NCBI RefSeq assembly: GCF_040419245.1
Contig: NZ_JAZHOH010000001.1
Location: 2,356,001 to 2,420,000 of the forward strand
Length of the DNA stretch: 64,000 bases
From: Ewingella sp. CoE-038-23
GTDB taxonomy: Bacteria; Pseudomonadota; Gammaproteobacteria; Enterobacterales; Enterobacteriaceae
Direction: 5' to 3'
Made by a program: the position numbers and the translations under genes. Positions 55,485-64,000 of the stretch are shown piece by piece. Each line of letters opens with the position of its first letter. Position 1 is the stretch's first letter. Under the pieces are notes generated by a model. That model did not search any database, was not told the origin of the DNA, and worked only from the letters and a program-made list of their open reading frames with translations.

Positions 55485-55702
55485 TATTTATTCATCTTAT
55501 TGAGCATTTTTTCTGTGCTCCCCGCCCCCTTACCCAACGAAATCCCAAGCCATATCACAATTCTGTTGTTCTCATTTCACCTGTCGCCGCCAAGCCACTA
55601 CCTTAAAACTGGGATTTAAGCTGATCGTTCAGGAACTTCTGCGCTGCGGTTGAGCATGTTCCATTCATACCTCACCCAAACTCTGCACCTATAAAACATA
55701 AA

Positions 55703-55735
55703 ACGGGCCTACAGGACCCGTGACACAAGGAGTAG
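55703..55735 (+). promoter_or_regulatory. CsrA-type hairpin and ribosome binding site of the cstA-like gene
   Basis: ACGGG (55703-55707) pairs with CCCGT (55717-55721), exposing the loop CCTACAGGA with the CsrA core TACAGGA. The ribosome binding site ACAAGGAG (55725-55732) provides a second GGA. E. coli cstA is known to be repressed by CsrA binding at its ribosome binding site, so the same control is likely here. Confidence 0.55.
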
Positions 55736-55740
55736 TACAC

Positions 55741-57807
55741 ATGAAAAGCGTCAAGTCTGGGATAACCTGGCTGGTAGTGGCGTTAATCGGCGCCTTTGCC
55801 TTTGGCATGTTGGCCCTCAGCCGTGGAGAGCACGTCAACGCGGTGTGGCTGGTAATAGCCGCCATTGCTTGTTACAGCATCGCCTATCGTTTCTACAGTC
55901 TGTTTATCGCCAAGAAAGTGTTCGAACTGGATGACCGCCGCATGACGCCCGCCGAGCGCCACAATGACGGTCTGGACTATGTTCCCACCAATAAATGGGT
56001 GCTGTTCGGCCACCACTTTGCAGCAATTGCCGGTGCAGGCCCGCTGGTCGGCCCGATCCTTGCCGCGCAGATGGGCTTCTTGCCGGGCACTATCTGGATC
56101 CTGGTCGGCGTGATGCTGGCGGGCGCGGTGCAAGACTTCCTTATTCTGTTCATCTCAACCCGCCGCGATGGTCGCTCGCTGGGTGAAATGGCCAAGCAGG
56201 AGCTGGGGCAATTCGCCGGAGTGATCACCATGCTAGGCGCGCTGGGCGTGATGATTATTATCCTGTCCGCGCTGGCTCTGGTGGTGGTTAAAGCGCTGGC
56301 AGACAGCCCGTGGGGCCTGTTCACCATCGCCGCCACCATTCCTATCGCGCTGTTTATGGGCGTTTATATGCGTTTCCTGCGCCCGGGCAAAATTGCCGAA
56401 GTATCGATTATTGGCTTCGTGCTGATGATGCTGGCGATTATTTACGGCGGCAACGTAGCGGCGGATCCTTACTGGGGGCCGTTCTTCACGCTGCACGGCA
56501 CCACGCTGACCTGGGTGTTGGTGATTTACGGCTTTATCGCCTCGGTTCTGCCGGTTTGGCTGCTGCTGGCCCCGCGTGATTACCTCTCTACCTTCCTGAA
56601 AATCGGCGTCATTGCCGGGTTGGCGGTGGGCATCGTATTTGCTATGCCTGAAATGAAAATGCCCGCGGTAACTAAGTTTATCGACGGCAGCGGCCCGGTG
56701 TTCTCCGGCGGCCTTTTCCCGTTCCTGTTTATCACCATTGCCTGCGGCTCCATTTCGGGTTTCCACGCGCTGGTTTCCAGCGGCACCACGCCTAAGCTGG
56801 TCGAGCGCGAAAGCCATATCCGCTTTATCGGCTACGGCGCGATGCTGATGGAGTCCTTCGTGGCGATTATGGCGATGATCTGCGCCTCGGTTATCGATCC
56901 GGGCGTCTATTTCGCCATGAACTCACCGGCAGCGCTGATTGGCACCACGGTAGAGAGTGCCTCTCAGGTGATTAACAGCTGGGGCTTTGTGGTGACGCCG
57001 GACACGCTGGCGCTGATTGCCAAAGACGTGGGTGAGAACTCCATTCTCTCCCGCGCCGGTGGCGCACCGACCTTTGCCGTGGGCATGGCGCACATCATCA
57101 CCGAAGTGTTTAATAGCCGCGCCATGATGGCGTTCTGGTATCACTTCGCCATCCTGTTCGAAGCCCTGTTCATCCTTACCGCCGTGGATGCCGGTACCCG
57201 CGCCTGCCGTTTTATGGTGCAAGACTTGGTGGGCGTCGCCGTGCCTTCGCTGGCCAATAACCGCTCTTGGATTGGCACCATAGCCGGAACCACCGTGGCG
57301 GTCGCTGGCTGGGGCTTCTTTGTCTATCAGGGCGTGGTCGACCCACTGGGCGGCATCAACACGCTGTGGCCGCTGTTTGGTATCGGCAACCAGATGCTGG
57401 CGTCGATGGCCTTGATCCTCGGCACCGTGGTGCTGTTTAAAATGAAGAAGCAGCGCTATGCGTGGGTAACCATTCTGCCGACCGTGTGGCTGTTTGTGAC
57501 CTCTATGACGGCGGGCTGGCAGAAGATTTTCCACGAGAAGCCGTCGATCGGTTTCCTCGCTCAGGCGAAGAAATTCTCGGCAGGCATCGACAGCGGTGAA
57601 ATCATTAAACCGGCCAAAACTCTTGCCGATATGCACACCATCGTGATTAACAATCAGATCAACGCCGCGCTGTGCGCCTTCTTTATGCTGGTCGCCGTCA
57701 CCATGCTGGTGTCGTCGTTCTTCGTGATCCGCCGCGCGCTGAACTCCGCCACCCCGACAGTGCATGAAACCGCCGTGGTACAACGCCGGGAGGCCCGCAA
57801 TGTCTGA
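55741..57807 (+). CDS. cstA: CstA-family pyruvate/peptide transporter
   Basis: ATG 55741 follows AAGGAG and gives 688 residues with many membrane helices. The family core is clear: NDGLDYVPTNKWVLFGHHFA, GAGPLVGPILAAQMG, GAVQDFLILFISTRRDGRS, VSGFHALISSGTT-like SGFHALVSSGTTPKL and GVVDPLGGINTLWPLFGIGN. CstA and BtsT of E. coli import pyruvate and peptides under starvation; this protein is similar to both, so the symbol is for the family. The next gene, overlapping by 8 bp, encodes the YbdD/YjiX partner usually found with these carriers. Confidence 0.88.
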   Translation: MKSVKSGITWLVVALIGAFAFGMLALSRGEHVNAVWLVIAAIACYSIAYRFYSLFIAKKVFELDDRRMTPAERHNDGLDYVPTNKWVLFGHHFAAIAGAGPLVGPILAAQMGFLPGTIWILVGVMLAGAVQDFLILFISTRRDGRSLGEMAKQELGQFAGVITMLGALGVMIIILSALALVVVKALADSPWGLFTIAATIPIALFMGVYMRFLRPGKIAEVSIIGFVLMMLAIIYGGNVAADPYWGPFFTLHGTTLTWVLVIYGFIASVLPVWLLLAPRDYLSTFLKIGVIAGLAVGIVFAMPEMKMPAVTKFIDGSGPVFSGGLFPFLFITIACGSISGFHALVSSGTTPKLVERESHIRFIGYGAMLMESFVAIMAMICASVIDPGVYFAMNSPAALIGTTVESASQVINSWGFVVTPDTLALIAKDVGENSILSRAGGAPTFAVGMAHIITEVFNSRAMMAFWYHFAILFEALFILTAVDAGTRACRFMVQDLVGVAVPSLANNRSWIGTIAGTTVAVAGWGFFVYQGVVDPLGGINTLWPLFGIGNQMLASMALILGTVVLFKMKKQRYAWVTILPTVWLFVTSMTAGWQKIFHEKPSIGFLAQAKKFSAGIDSGEIIKPAKTLADMHTIVINNQINAALCAFFMLVAVTMLVSSFFVIRRALNSATPTVHETAVVQRREARNV

Positions 57808-58105
57808 AAACTGTTTACTGTTGAAAGCGCCGCGGCCCGCGGCGCTAGTCATCCATCACTGCCAGCCGCTGTTCGTGGTCGAGCCTCGCCCAAAGAACGC
57901 TTTGCAGTGGCTAAGACTCGCTGGACGCCGCGTCGCCCAAAGCTTCCGGCTGATGGTTGGCGTGCAGGATTACGGCAATTACGTGGCGCACTTTCGCGTT
58001 CGCCACCCAAGAGGCACGCCGCTGTCGGAGCGCGAGTTTCATCGCAGATGTTTGGAAGCCAGATTCCCGAGTGAAGGCGGCAAGATGGGGAAATGCCCAT
58101 GTTAG
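57800..58105 (+). CDS. YbdD/YjiX-family protein
   Basis: ATG 57800 follows GGGAGG and gives 101 residues. The C-terminal 60 residues match the small family next to cstA and btsT: FRLMVGVQDYGNYVAHFRVR, HPRGTPLSEREFHRRCLEAR, and a cysteine-containing tail GGKMGKCPC. E. coli members have about 65 residues, so this protein has an N-terminal extension of some 35 residues; a later start inside the frame is possible. The function is unknown but coupling to the transporter gene is conserved. Confidence 0.8.
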   Translation: MSENCLLLKAPRPAALVIHHCQPLFVVEPRPKNALQWLRLAGRRVAQSFRLMVGVQDYGNYVAHFRVRHPRGTPLSEREFHRRCLEARFPSEGGKMGKCPC

Positions 58106-58131
58106 GATCAGGTGGGTGAACTGCTGTTCAC

Positions 58132-58829
58132 CTTTTTAAGTTTAAGGTCAAGGTCGTGCGCTGCCGCCACACAGGCCTTAAGGTCAAAACCGTGGGCTCG
58201 CCGCCCACACTGGCCCAAAGGTCAAGGTCGTGCGCTGCCGCCACACCGGCCTTAAGGGGCGCCTATCGCCGCGCCCCTTAAGAATCCCCGGCTCTTTACT
58301 GCGCGCTCCGCTCGCTGGACGGACGTGTTTCAGGGGCTTCCGTTATTCACCGCAAAATGTCGCCGCTTAGGCGGTGCCTTCGCTTCAGGCTTCGAGCCAT
58401 AGGTCTCGAACCGTTCGCTCAGCGCCATTTTTGACTGCGGTTTAGAGGCATCTCAGCCGTGCCGTTTCAGTGATTTTGCTTTGCTCCTCCGCTATTTAGG
58501 AGATGAGCAGAAAAAAAATCCACTGAAACGGCACGGTATAAATGCCAGTAAGTCGCGTTCAGAAGTGACGCCGAGCAAGAGGTGGAAAACCGCGCGTTAG
58601 TTTGCGCGGGTTGTAATCCCGCCGCGAGGGAACCGCCTAAGCGGCGCCACTTCGCGGCGAACACAATGGCCGCTGGAACATGTCCATTCCAACCCTGCGC
58701 AGCCTCGATCTTGCAGCAGCAAAAAAACGCAGGATTCCAAAGGGTTTCGTTTAAAACCCTTTGGGCCAGTGTGGGCGGCGAGCCCACGGTTTTGAATTTG
58801 AATTTGAATTTGAATTTGAAGTTAAAAAG
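58132..58829. repeat. long nested-palindrome noncoding repeat, copy B
   Basis: This 698-bp stretch lies between ybdD and kdgT and has no credible gene. It is a nested inverted repeat: a perfect 37-bp pair at 58185-58221 and 58758-58794, CGCCGCTTAGGCGGT at 58361-58375 paired with 58632-58646, and CCGTGCCGTTTCAGTG at 58457-58472 paired with 58521-58536, all centred near 58490-58504. A local hairpin CTTAAGGGGCGC/GCGCCCCTTAAG is at 58251-58282. TTTGAA hexamers end it on the right. Large blocks are nearly identical to copy A. Confidence 0.85.
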
Positions 58830-58852
58830 CGCCCCCGGGCAGCAGCCCCTAC

Positions 58853-59851
58853 TTACTTAATTCTCGCCATTTGGTCATCCAAATTCACTTTCCCCTTGAT
58901 GGCTTTGTTCTTCACTCTGCGCGACCACATCGCGGTAATAATCGGTACCAGAATCGAGGTTACGATGACCGAGGTGGCGACCAGCGCGGTGGCTGCCGGG
59001 GCGGCGGCTTTGAACTGGGGGACCATCTCGGCGATTAACACCGGGGTGGCGACGGCGGCTCCGGCGGAACTTGATGCTGCGATGCCTGCCGTGCCGTCAC
59101 CTCCACCGATAAACTTGTCGGCCAGAATCAGCGGGATGCCGGTGACGATAATCACCGCGATACCCAGTGCGATACCTAACAGGCCGGTTTGTGCAATCAC
59201 CGCCAGATTGATGGTATTCCCCAAAGCGAAAGCGAAGAATGGGATCAGCGTCTGCACGGCTTTGCCGAAGAACTCGCGCAATTCAGAATCAAGATTACCC
59301 AACGCAAACCCAACCAGGAAAGGCAGAACGGCGCCGACGAATACGTGAGGTTCGAAAGAGGCGATACCGGCAGTGCCGAGGATGATCATGGTCATCAACG
59401 GGCCGGATTCCAGAGACATCAGCACGAAAGCGCCCGCCTCTTCTTTGGTGCCGTATTGCTGCATCACCGAGGCGTACAGGCCGCCGTTGGTCATATCCAT
59501 CGCCGCCACTAAGGCCAGCGTAGACAGCCCGGCGAAGAAGCCAAACTCGACGCCGTTTTCCGGAATAAAGTGCGACGCCAACGCGGCGACCACCCAGGCC
59601 ACGGCGATTTTAGTCACCACCAGCGTGCCGGATTTACGCAGCACCGTCCCCGTGGCGCTGAGCTTGATTGACGCGCCCATACAGAAGAACCACACCGCCA
59701 GAATCGGCACGGTGCCGGAAATCAGCCCGTTGGTGAATGACCCGAAATATTTACCCGCGTCCGGCGCAAAGGTATGGCAAAGGGCACCGATAAACAGCGG
59801 CACCAGCATCATCCCACCGGGAATTTTTTCTATAGCACGTTTGATTTGCAT
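58853..59851 (-). CDS. kdgT: 2-keto-3-deoxygluconate permease KdgT
   Basis: From ATG 59851 it has 332 residues (E. coli 327). It opens [20 protein letters not shown] and shows [56 protein letters not shown] and [20 protein letters not shown], typical of the KdgT carrier family. It imports the pectin-breakdown product 2-keto-3-deoxygluconate with protons. A KdgR-type operator lies about 195 bp upstream. The gene ends 24 bp from repeat copy B. Confidence 0.92.
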   Translation of the reverse strand: MQIKRAIEKIPGGMMLVPLFIGALCHTFAPDAGKYFGSFTNGLISGTVPILAVWFFCMGASIKLSATGTVLRKSGTLVVTKIAVAWVVAALASHFIPENGVEFGFFAGLSTLALVAAMDMTNGGLYASVMQQYGTKEEAGAFVLMSLESGPLMTMIILGTAGIASFEPHVFVGAVLPFLVGFALGNLDSELREFFGKAVQTLIPFFAFALGNTINLAVIAQTGLLGIALGIAVIIVTGIPLILADKFIGGGDGTAGIAASSSAGAAVATPVLIAEMVPQFKAAAPAATALVATSVIVTSILVPIITAMWSRRVKNKAIKGKVNLDDQMARIK

Positions 59852-60045
59852 GTTGTTTCCACCTGATCGTTTTATTCGCTCACGGCACTGTTTTCCAGCG
59901 CCGGGCGGTGTTGTAGTGAAAGCTAGGGTTAAGGGTGTAACGTGCCATTCCCGGTTGGCGTGACGACTTGGTTCTCTCATCGGCTCTTTCAATGATCGCT
60001 AAGGTATCCATTTCCGGAAGTTATAAAAGTGATCAAACACATATT

Positions 60046-60064
60046 TTTGAAACGACGTTTCTTT
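60046..60064. promoter_or_regulatory. KdgR operator candidate upstream of kdgT
   Basis: TTTGAAACGACGTTTCTTT contains the perfect palindrome GAAACGACGTTTC, which fits the core RAAAYRNYRTTT of the KdgR consensus. KdgR represses pectin and ketodeoxygluconate genes in enterobacteria. Confidence 0.65.
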
Positions 60065-60112
60065 TTTATAGATCGCTAGTTTCATTTAAATGTCTGGAGG
60101 ATTTTCAGGCAT

Positions 60113-60148
60113 AAAAAAACCCGCGTCGGGGATGCCGAGGCGGGTTAG
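60113..60148 (-). terminator. rho-independent terminator of fsaA
   Basis: On the minus strand AACCCGCCTCGG pairs with the following CCGACGCGGGTT, and a run of seven T comes next. It ends the fsaA transcript before the kdgT control region. Confidence 0.85.
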
Positions 60149-60173
60149 ATAAGTCGATGAGTAGAGTGCGGAA

Positions 60174-60839
60174 TTAATCCAGCGTGCTGCGCCCGAAAGC
60201 CTGTTGCCAGTCATTGTCGAACTGCGCCACGGCGGCGGTCACGGCGGGCGTGGTCAGCAGCTGCTCGGCGACGTCCACCGGCAGAGTGATTGACTGACAG
60301 CCCGCGAGCAAGCAGTCCATCGCCTGACGCGGCGTTCGGAAACTGGCGGCCAGCACTTTAGCGCCGGGCGCATGCAGGCTCAGCAGCTGTTGCAGCTCTG
60401 TCACCATGGCGATGCCGTCACCGCCCTGCGCGTCCAGACGGTTGACATAGGGCGCGACATATTCCGCCCCGGCCAGCGCAGAAAGTAACCCCTGCCCCGC
60501 GCCATAAACCGCCGTTCCCAGCGTGGGAATGTTCATCAGCTTGAGCTTTTTGATCGCCGCCAAGCCTTCCGCCGTCACCGGAACTTTGACCACTAAACCC
60601 GGCACGCGCTGGGTCATGCTCACCGCTTCGGCAACCATTTGCTCGGCATCAGACGCCAGCACCTGCGCAAAGAGTTTGCCGGTTCCGCCCAGAGCATCAC
60701 GCAAGGCAGGCAGGACTTCCCATAGCGATTTGCGCTCTTTCGCCACAATGCTCGGGTTGGTAGTAACACCCTGCAACGGCAGGATGCGTGATAGTCGTTT
60801 TACCGCGCCAACGTCGGCGGTATCCAGATAAAGCTCCAT
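60174..60839 (-). CDS. fsaA: fructose-6-phosphate aldolase FsaA
   Basis: ATG 60839 follows AAGGAG and gives 221 residues. The transaldolase-like barrel shows [35 protein letters not shown], the Schiff-base lysine in [19 protein letters not shown], and [19 protein letters not shown] cleaves fructose 6-phosphate analogues into glyceraldehyde 3-phosphate and dihydroxyacetone or hydroxyacetone. It is divergent from ybiY-ybiW; in E. coli the three genes are also neighbours, which supports a shared pathway. Confidence 0.93.
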   Translation of the reverse strand: MELYLDTADVGAVKRLSRILPLQGVTTNPSIVAKERKSLWEVLPALRDALGGTGKLFAQVLASDAEQMVAEAVSMTQRVPGLVVKVPVTAEGLAAIKKLKLMNIPTLGTAVYGAGQGLLSALAGAEYVAPYVNRLDAQGGDGIAMVTELQQLLSLHAPGAKVLAASFRTPRQAMDCLLAGCQSITLPVDVAEQLLTTPAVTAAVAQFDNDWQQAFGRSTLD

Positions 60840-60908
60840 CCCTCTCTCCTTAAACTTGTGAACCAAAACAAAGTATCGATGAGTCTACTCTTTCAAACGC
60901 CTATTTTG

Positions 60909-60922
60909 TTGATCGCAGTCAA
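60909..60922. promoter_or_regulatory. FNR-like site between fsaA and ybiY
   Basis: TTGATCGCAGTCAA differs from the FNR consensus TTGAT-N4-ATCAA at one position. It suits anaerobic expression of an oxygen-sensitive glycyl radical enzyme. A second perfect inverted repeat, ACTTTCGAATGAAAGT, follows at 60927-60942 and could be the site of another regulator. Confidence 0.55.
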
Positions 60923-60993
60923 AATCACTTTCGAATGAAAGTAGCTTAATTGCGAAAGAAAATAAATAGGCCGTTTTTGCTTGGAGTACCTCG

Positions 60994-61893
60994 ATGATTT
61001 TTAACCTTCAACGCTATTCAACCCACGACGGGCCGGGAGTGCGTACCGTGGTGTTCCTCAAAGGCTGTTCTCTGGGCTGCACCTGGTGCCAGAACCCGGA
61101 GAGCCGCTCGGCCGAGCCGGACATTTTGTTCGACCCGCGCTTATGCAGTGAAGGCTGCAGCTACTGCGCCAGCGCCTTTCCGCACGCTATTAATGTAGAA
61201 GACGGCAAGCTGATTATCCGCCGCGAGAACTTCAGCGCCGCCGACCGGGCCGCCATTGAGCGCGTCTGCCCCGCCGGGGCCTTGAGCCTGTGCGGCGAGT
61301 CGGCGGATGTAGACCATCTGATGCAGCAGATCCTGCGCGACAAAGCCTTCTATCTGCGCACCGGCGGTGGCGTCACCCTCTCCGGCGGCGAGCCTTTCAT
61401 GCAGCCGCAGGTGACTCACCGGCTATTGCAACGCTGCCGCCAAGAGGGGTTGCACACGGCGGTTGAAAGCTGCCTGCACGTGCCGTGGAAATACATCGAA
61501 CCCTCACTGGACGTGCTGGATCTGCTGCTGGCCGACTTAAAGCACGTAGATGAAACGGCGTTTAAACGCCTGACCGGCGGCTCGGCCAAGCGCGTGCTGG
61601 ATAATTTCCGCCGACTGGCTCATGCCGGGCAGTCGCTGATTGTCCGCGTGCCGCTGATCCCTGACTTCAATGCCGACCGCGCCTCGGTACGGGCGATTGT
61701 CGACTTCGCCGCTGAGGAAACCGGCTGCCAGGAGATCCATTTTCTGCCTTACCACACGCTGGGCATCAATAAATACGCTCTGCTCAACCAACCCTATCTG
61801 GCCCCGCGCCAGCCGCTGAATGACCCCGATCTGCTGACGTTTGCCCAAGATTACGCCGCCGAAAAGGGGCTGACTGCCCTACTAAGAGGATAA
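60994..61893 (+). CDS. ybiY: glycyl radical enzyme activase YbiY (radical SAM)
   Basis: The 299-residue protein matches E. coli YbiY closely ([55 protein letters not shown]). The radical SAM cluster motif CSLGCTWC has cysteines at 25, 29 and 32. Further cysteines ([18 protein letters not shown]) make a ferredoxin-like insert with additional clusters, as in other activases of this class. It puts the glycyl radical on YbiW using S-adenosylmethionine. It ends 5 bp before ybiW. Confidence 0.94.
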   Translation: MIFNLQRYSTHDGPGVRTVVFLKGCSLGCTWCQNPESRSAEPDILFDPRLCSEGCSYCASAFPHAINVEDGKLIIRRENFSAADRAAIERVCPAGALSLCGESADVDHLMQQILRDKAFYLRTGGGVTLSGGEPFMQPQVTHRLLQRCRQEGLHTAVESCLHVPWKYIEPSLDVLDLLLADLKHVDETAFKRLTGGSAKRVLDNFRRLAHAGQSLIVRVPLIPDFNADRASVRAIVDFAAEETGCQEIHFLPYHTLGINKYALLNQPYLAPRQPLNDPDLLTFAQDYAAEKGLTALLRG

Positions 61894-61898
61894 TAATA

Positions 61899-64000
61899 AT
61901 GACTCAACTGAGGCTGGAACATCTGTCTGACCGCATCAAAGCACACAAAGAGGCGCTGATTCATATCGTCAAACCGCCTATCTGTACCGAACGCGCGCAG
62001 CACTATACCCATGTTTATCAACAGCATGCCGACAAACCGCTGGCCGTGCGCCGGGCAATGGCGCTGGCCGAGCATCTGCAACAACGCACCATCTGGATTA
62101 AGCACGACGAGTTAATCATCGGCAACCAAGCCAGTGAAGTGCGCGCCGCGCCGATTTTCCCTGAGTACACTGTCGGCTGGATTGAAAGTGAAATTGACGC
62201 ACTTGGCGACAGGCCGGGAGCCGGTTTCTCGGTCAGCGAAGCGAACAAGGACATCCTTCACCAGCTGTGCCCGTGGTGGCGCGGCCAGACGGTTCAAGAT
62301 CGCTGCTACGGCATATTCACCGATGAGCAGAAGGCCCTGCTCGACAGCGGCATCGTCAAGGCGGAAGGCAATATGACCTCCGGCGACGCGCATCTGGCGG
62401 TCAACTTCCCGCTGCTGCTCGATCTCGGGCTGGACGGGCTGCGCAACAAAGTGGCCGAGCGCCGCGAACGGCTGCAACTCACCGACTGGGAAGACCTGCA
62501 TAAAGAGCAGCTGCTGAAGGCGATTGATATCACGCTAGCGGCGGTGGGCGAGCACATCCTGCGTTTTGCTGCGCTGGCGCGGAAAATGGCGGCGACGGAG
62601 AGCCGCGAAGCGCGCCGCAGCGAACTGCTGAGCATGGCCGAAAACTGCGAGCTTATTGCCCACCAGCCGCCGCAGACCTTCTGGCAGGCGTTGCAGCTGT
62701 GCTACTTCATCCAGCTGATTCTGCAAATCGAATCCAACGGCCACTCGGTCTCCTTCGGTCGCCTCGACCAATATCTCTATCCTTACTATCGCCGCGATGT
62801 GGAAGTAGCTGAAACCCTGAGCCGCGATGCCGCCATTGAGCTTTTACAAAGCTGCTGGCTGAAGCTGCTGGAGGTCAACAAAATCCGCTCCGGCACCCAC
62901 TCCAAAGCCTCGGCGGGCAGCCCGCTGTACCAAAATGTCACCATTGGCGGCCAGCAGTGGCGCGACGGCCAGATCAGCGACGCCGTCAACCCACTCTCTT
63001 ACGCCATTCTGGAGTCATGCGGCCAGTTGCGCTCTACCCAGCCCAACCTCAGCGTGCGCTATCACGCCGGGATCAGCGATGACTTCCTCGACGCCTGCGT
63101 GCAGGTGATTCGCTGCGGCTTCGGCATGCCGGCTTTCAATAATGATGAAATTGTCATTCCTGAATTCATCAAACTCGGCGTCGAGCCGCAGGACGCCTAT
63201 GACTACGCCGCGATTGGCTGCATCGAAACCGCCGTCGGCGGCAAGTGGGGCTATCGCTGCACCGGCATGAGTTTCATCAACTTCGCCCGCGTAATGCTAG
63301 CGGCGCTGGAGCAAGGTAAAGACGCCAAAAGCGGCCGCTGCTTCCTGCCGCAGCAGCGCGGGCTGTCGCTGGGTAACTTCGACAATTTCGAACAGGCCTT
63401 CGCCCAGTGGGATGAGCAGATCCGCTACTACACCCGCAAATCGATTGAAGTGGAGTGCGTGGTGGATACCGTGCTGGAAGAAAATGCCCACGACATCTTA
63501 TGCTCGGCACTGGTTGATGACTGCATCGAGCGCGGCAAAACCATCAAACAGGGTGGTGCGAAATATGATTGGGTGTCGGGCTTACAGGTGGGGATCGCCA
63601 ATCTGGGCAACAGTCTGGCAGCAGTCAAAAAGCTGGTGTTCGAGCAGGGTCAGGTTGGTCAGCAAGAGCTGGCGGCGGCGCTGGCGTCCGACTACGACGG
63701 GCTAGACGGCGAGCGCCTGCGCCAGCGACTCATCAACGGCGCGGACAAATATGGCAATGACTGCGACGAGGTAGACGACCTGCTGGTTCGCGCTTATCAG
63801 TGCTATATCGACGAGCTGTCGAACTATCACAACACCCGATTTGGGCGCGGCCCGATTGGCGGCACCTATTACGCGGGCACCTCATCAATTTCCGCCAACG
63901 TGCCTTTCGGCGCCGCCACCACCGCCACGCCGGATGGTCGCAAAGCCTTCACCCCGCTGGCTGAGGGTGCCAGCCCCTCTTCCGGTACGGACCATCTTGG
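61899..64000 (+). CDS. ybiW: glycyl radical enzyme YbiW, cut by the right edge
   Basis: ATG 61899 follows AGAGG. About 700 residues are visible of a family of some 810; the C-terminal glycine-radical loop is outside the window. The active-site block is AAIGCIETAVGG with a single cysteine, Cys441, followed by isoleucine and glutamate. True pyruvate formate-lyases have two adjacent cysteines here, whereas C-x-E is typical of lyases and dehydratases in the group, so the older name PFL is unsuitable. From memory, recent work on E. coli YbiW reports a lyase acting on 1,5-anhydroglucitol 6-phosphate, with FsaA acting on the product; the gene order here fits that. Confidence 0.92.
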   Translation, partial: MTQLRLEHLSDRIKAHKEALIHIVKPPICTERAQHYTHVYQQHADKPLAVRRAMALAEHLQQRTIWIKHDELIIGNQASEVRAAPIFPEYTVGWIESEIDALGDRPGAGFSVSEANKDILHQLCPWWRGQTVQDRCYGIFTDEQKALLDSGIVKAEGNMTSGDAHLAVNFPLLLDLGLDGLRNKVAERRERLQLTDWEDLHKEQLLKAIDITLAAVGEHILRFAALARKMAATESREARRSELLSMAENCELIAHQPPQTFWQALQLCYFIQLILQIESNGHSVSFGRLDQYLYPYYRRDVEVAETLSRDAAIELLQSCWLKLLEVNKIRSGTHSKASAGSPLYQNVTIGGQQWRDGQISDAVNPLSYAILESCGQLRSTQPNLSVRYHAGISDDFLDACVQVIRCGFGMPAFNNDEIVIPEFIKLGVEPQDAYDYAAIGCIETAVGGKWGYRCTGMSFINFARVMLAALEQGKDAKSGRCFLPQQRGLSLGNFDNFEQAFAQWDEQIRYYTRKSIEVECVVDTVLEENAHDILCSALVDDCIERGKTIKQGGAKYDWVSGLQVGIANLGNSLAAVKKLVFEQGQVGQQELAAALASDYDGLDGERLRQRLINGADKYGNDCDEVDDLLVRAYQCYIDELSNYHNTRFGRGPIGGTYYAGTSSISANVPFGAATTATPDGRKAFTPLAEGASPSSGTDHL

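Noticed and set aside
61899..64000. Pyruvate formate-lyase (pflD) as the name of the last gene
   Set aside because: The active site has a single cysteine (GCIE) instead of the Cys-Cys pair of pyruvate formate-lyase.

Overview
The window looks like chromosome of an enterobacterium of the order Enterobacterales, most likely a Yersiniaceae-type genus (Rahnella, Ewingella, Rouxiella or Serratia-like). This rests on recognisable orthologues of astCADBE, ascGFB, gdhA, spy, kdgT, fsaA and ybiYW, an ERIC repeat, and a core of roughly 55% G+C. The genus is an inference. I saw no tRNA, rRNA, CRISPR array or intact insertion sequence.

Positions 1-19390 hold the right-hand part of a type VI secretion system (T6SS). 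The left edge (1-3400) is AT-rich and carries small exported proteins with cysteine pairs, plus a decayed XAC2610-like gene. It resembles an effector/immunity island attached to genes outside the window. It is followed by a membrane protein gene, tssM, tssA, two PAAR-toxin genes with membrane-anchored immunity proteins, then tssF, tssG, tssJ, tssE and a VasL-like gene ending at a terminator. tssB, C, D, H, I, K and L are not in the window. The PAAR/immunity cassette has been tandemly duplicated: the junction at 12421-12623 still holds an 80-bp fragment of the start of tssF followed by a fragment of the end of tssA. The toxin domains resemble polymorphic toxin type 44 (Ntox44). The three immunity paralogues are predicted to sit in the periplasm.

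Positions 19390-38300 hold several small metabolic and surface loci: a DeoR regulator with a Gfo/Idh/MocA oxidoreductase; a Tat-exported alpha/beta hydrolase; an HTH gene with a palindromic operator candidate; a trimeric autotransporter with an N-terminal HTH and collagen-like repeats, plus a lipoprotein; the ascG/ascFB aryl-beta-glucoside locus; gdhA; a PAS-PAS-GGDEF-EAL protein preceded by a possible short upstream ORF; a FhuF-like ferric reductase with a Fur-box candidate; and an MHS transporter, RpiR regulator and iron-alcohol-dehydrogenase-family trio.

Positions 38400-64000 hold the arginine succinyltransferase operon astCADBE with a sigma-54 promoter and NtrC-like sites; a sugar ABC transporter with a ribulokinase-type FGGY kinase and a SIS isomerase; a MocR-type regulator; spy; a cstA-type transporter with a YbdD/YjiX partner and a CsrA-type hairpin at its ribosome binding site; kdgT with a KdgR box; and fsaA divergent from ybiY-ybiW with an FNR-like site between them. 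ybiW runs off the right edge. Two copies of a roughly 700-780 bp noncoding, nested palindromic repeat sit at 38406-39191 and 58132-58829. Together with the duplicated toxin cassette, they are the most unusual structures seen.
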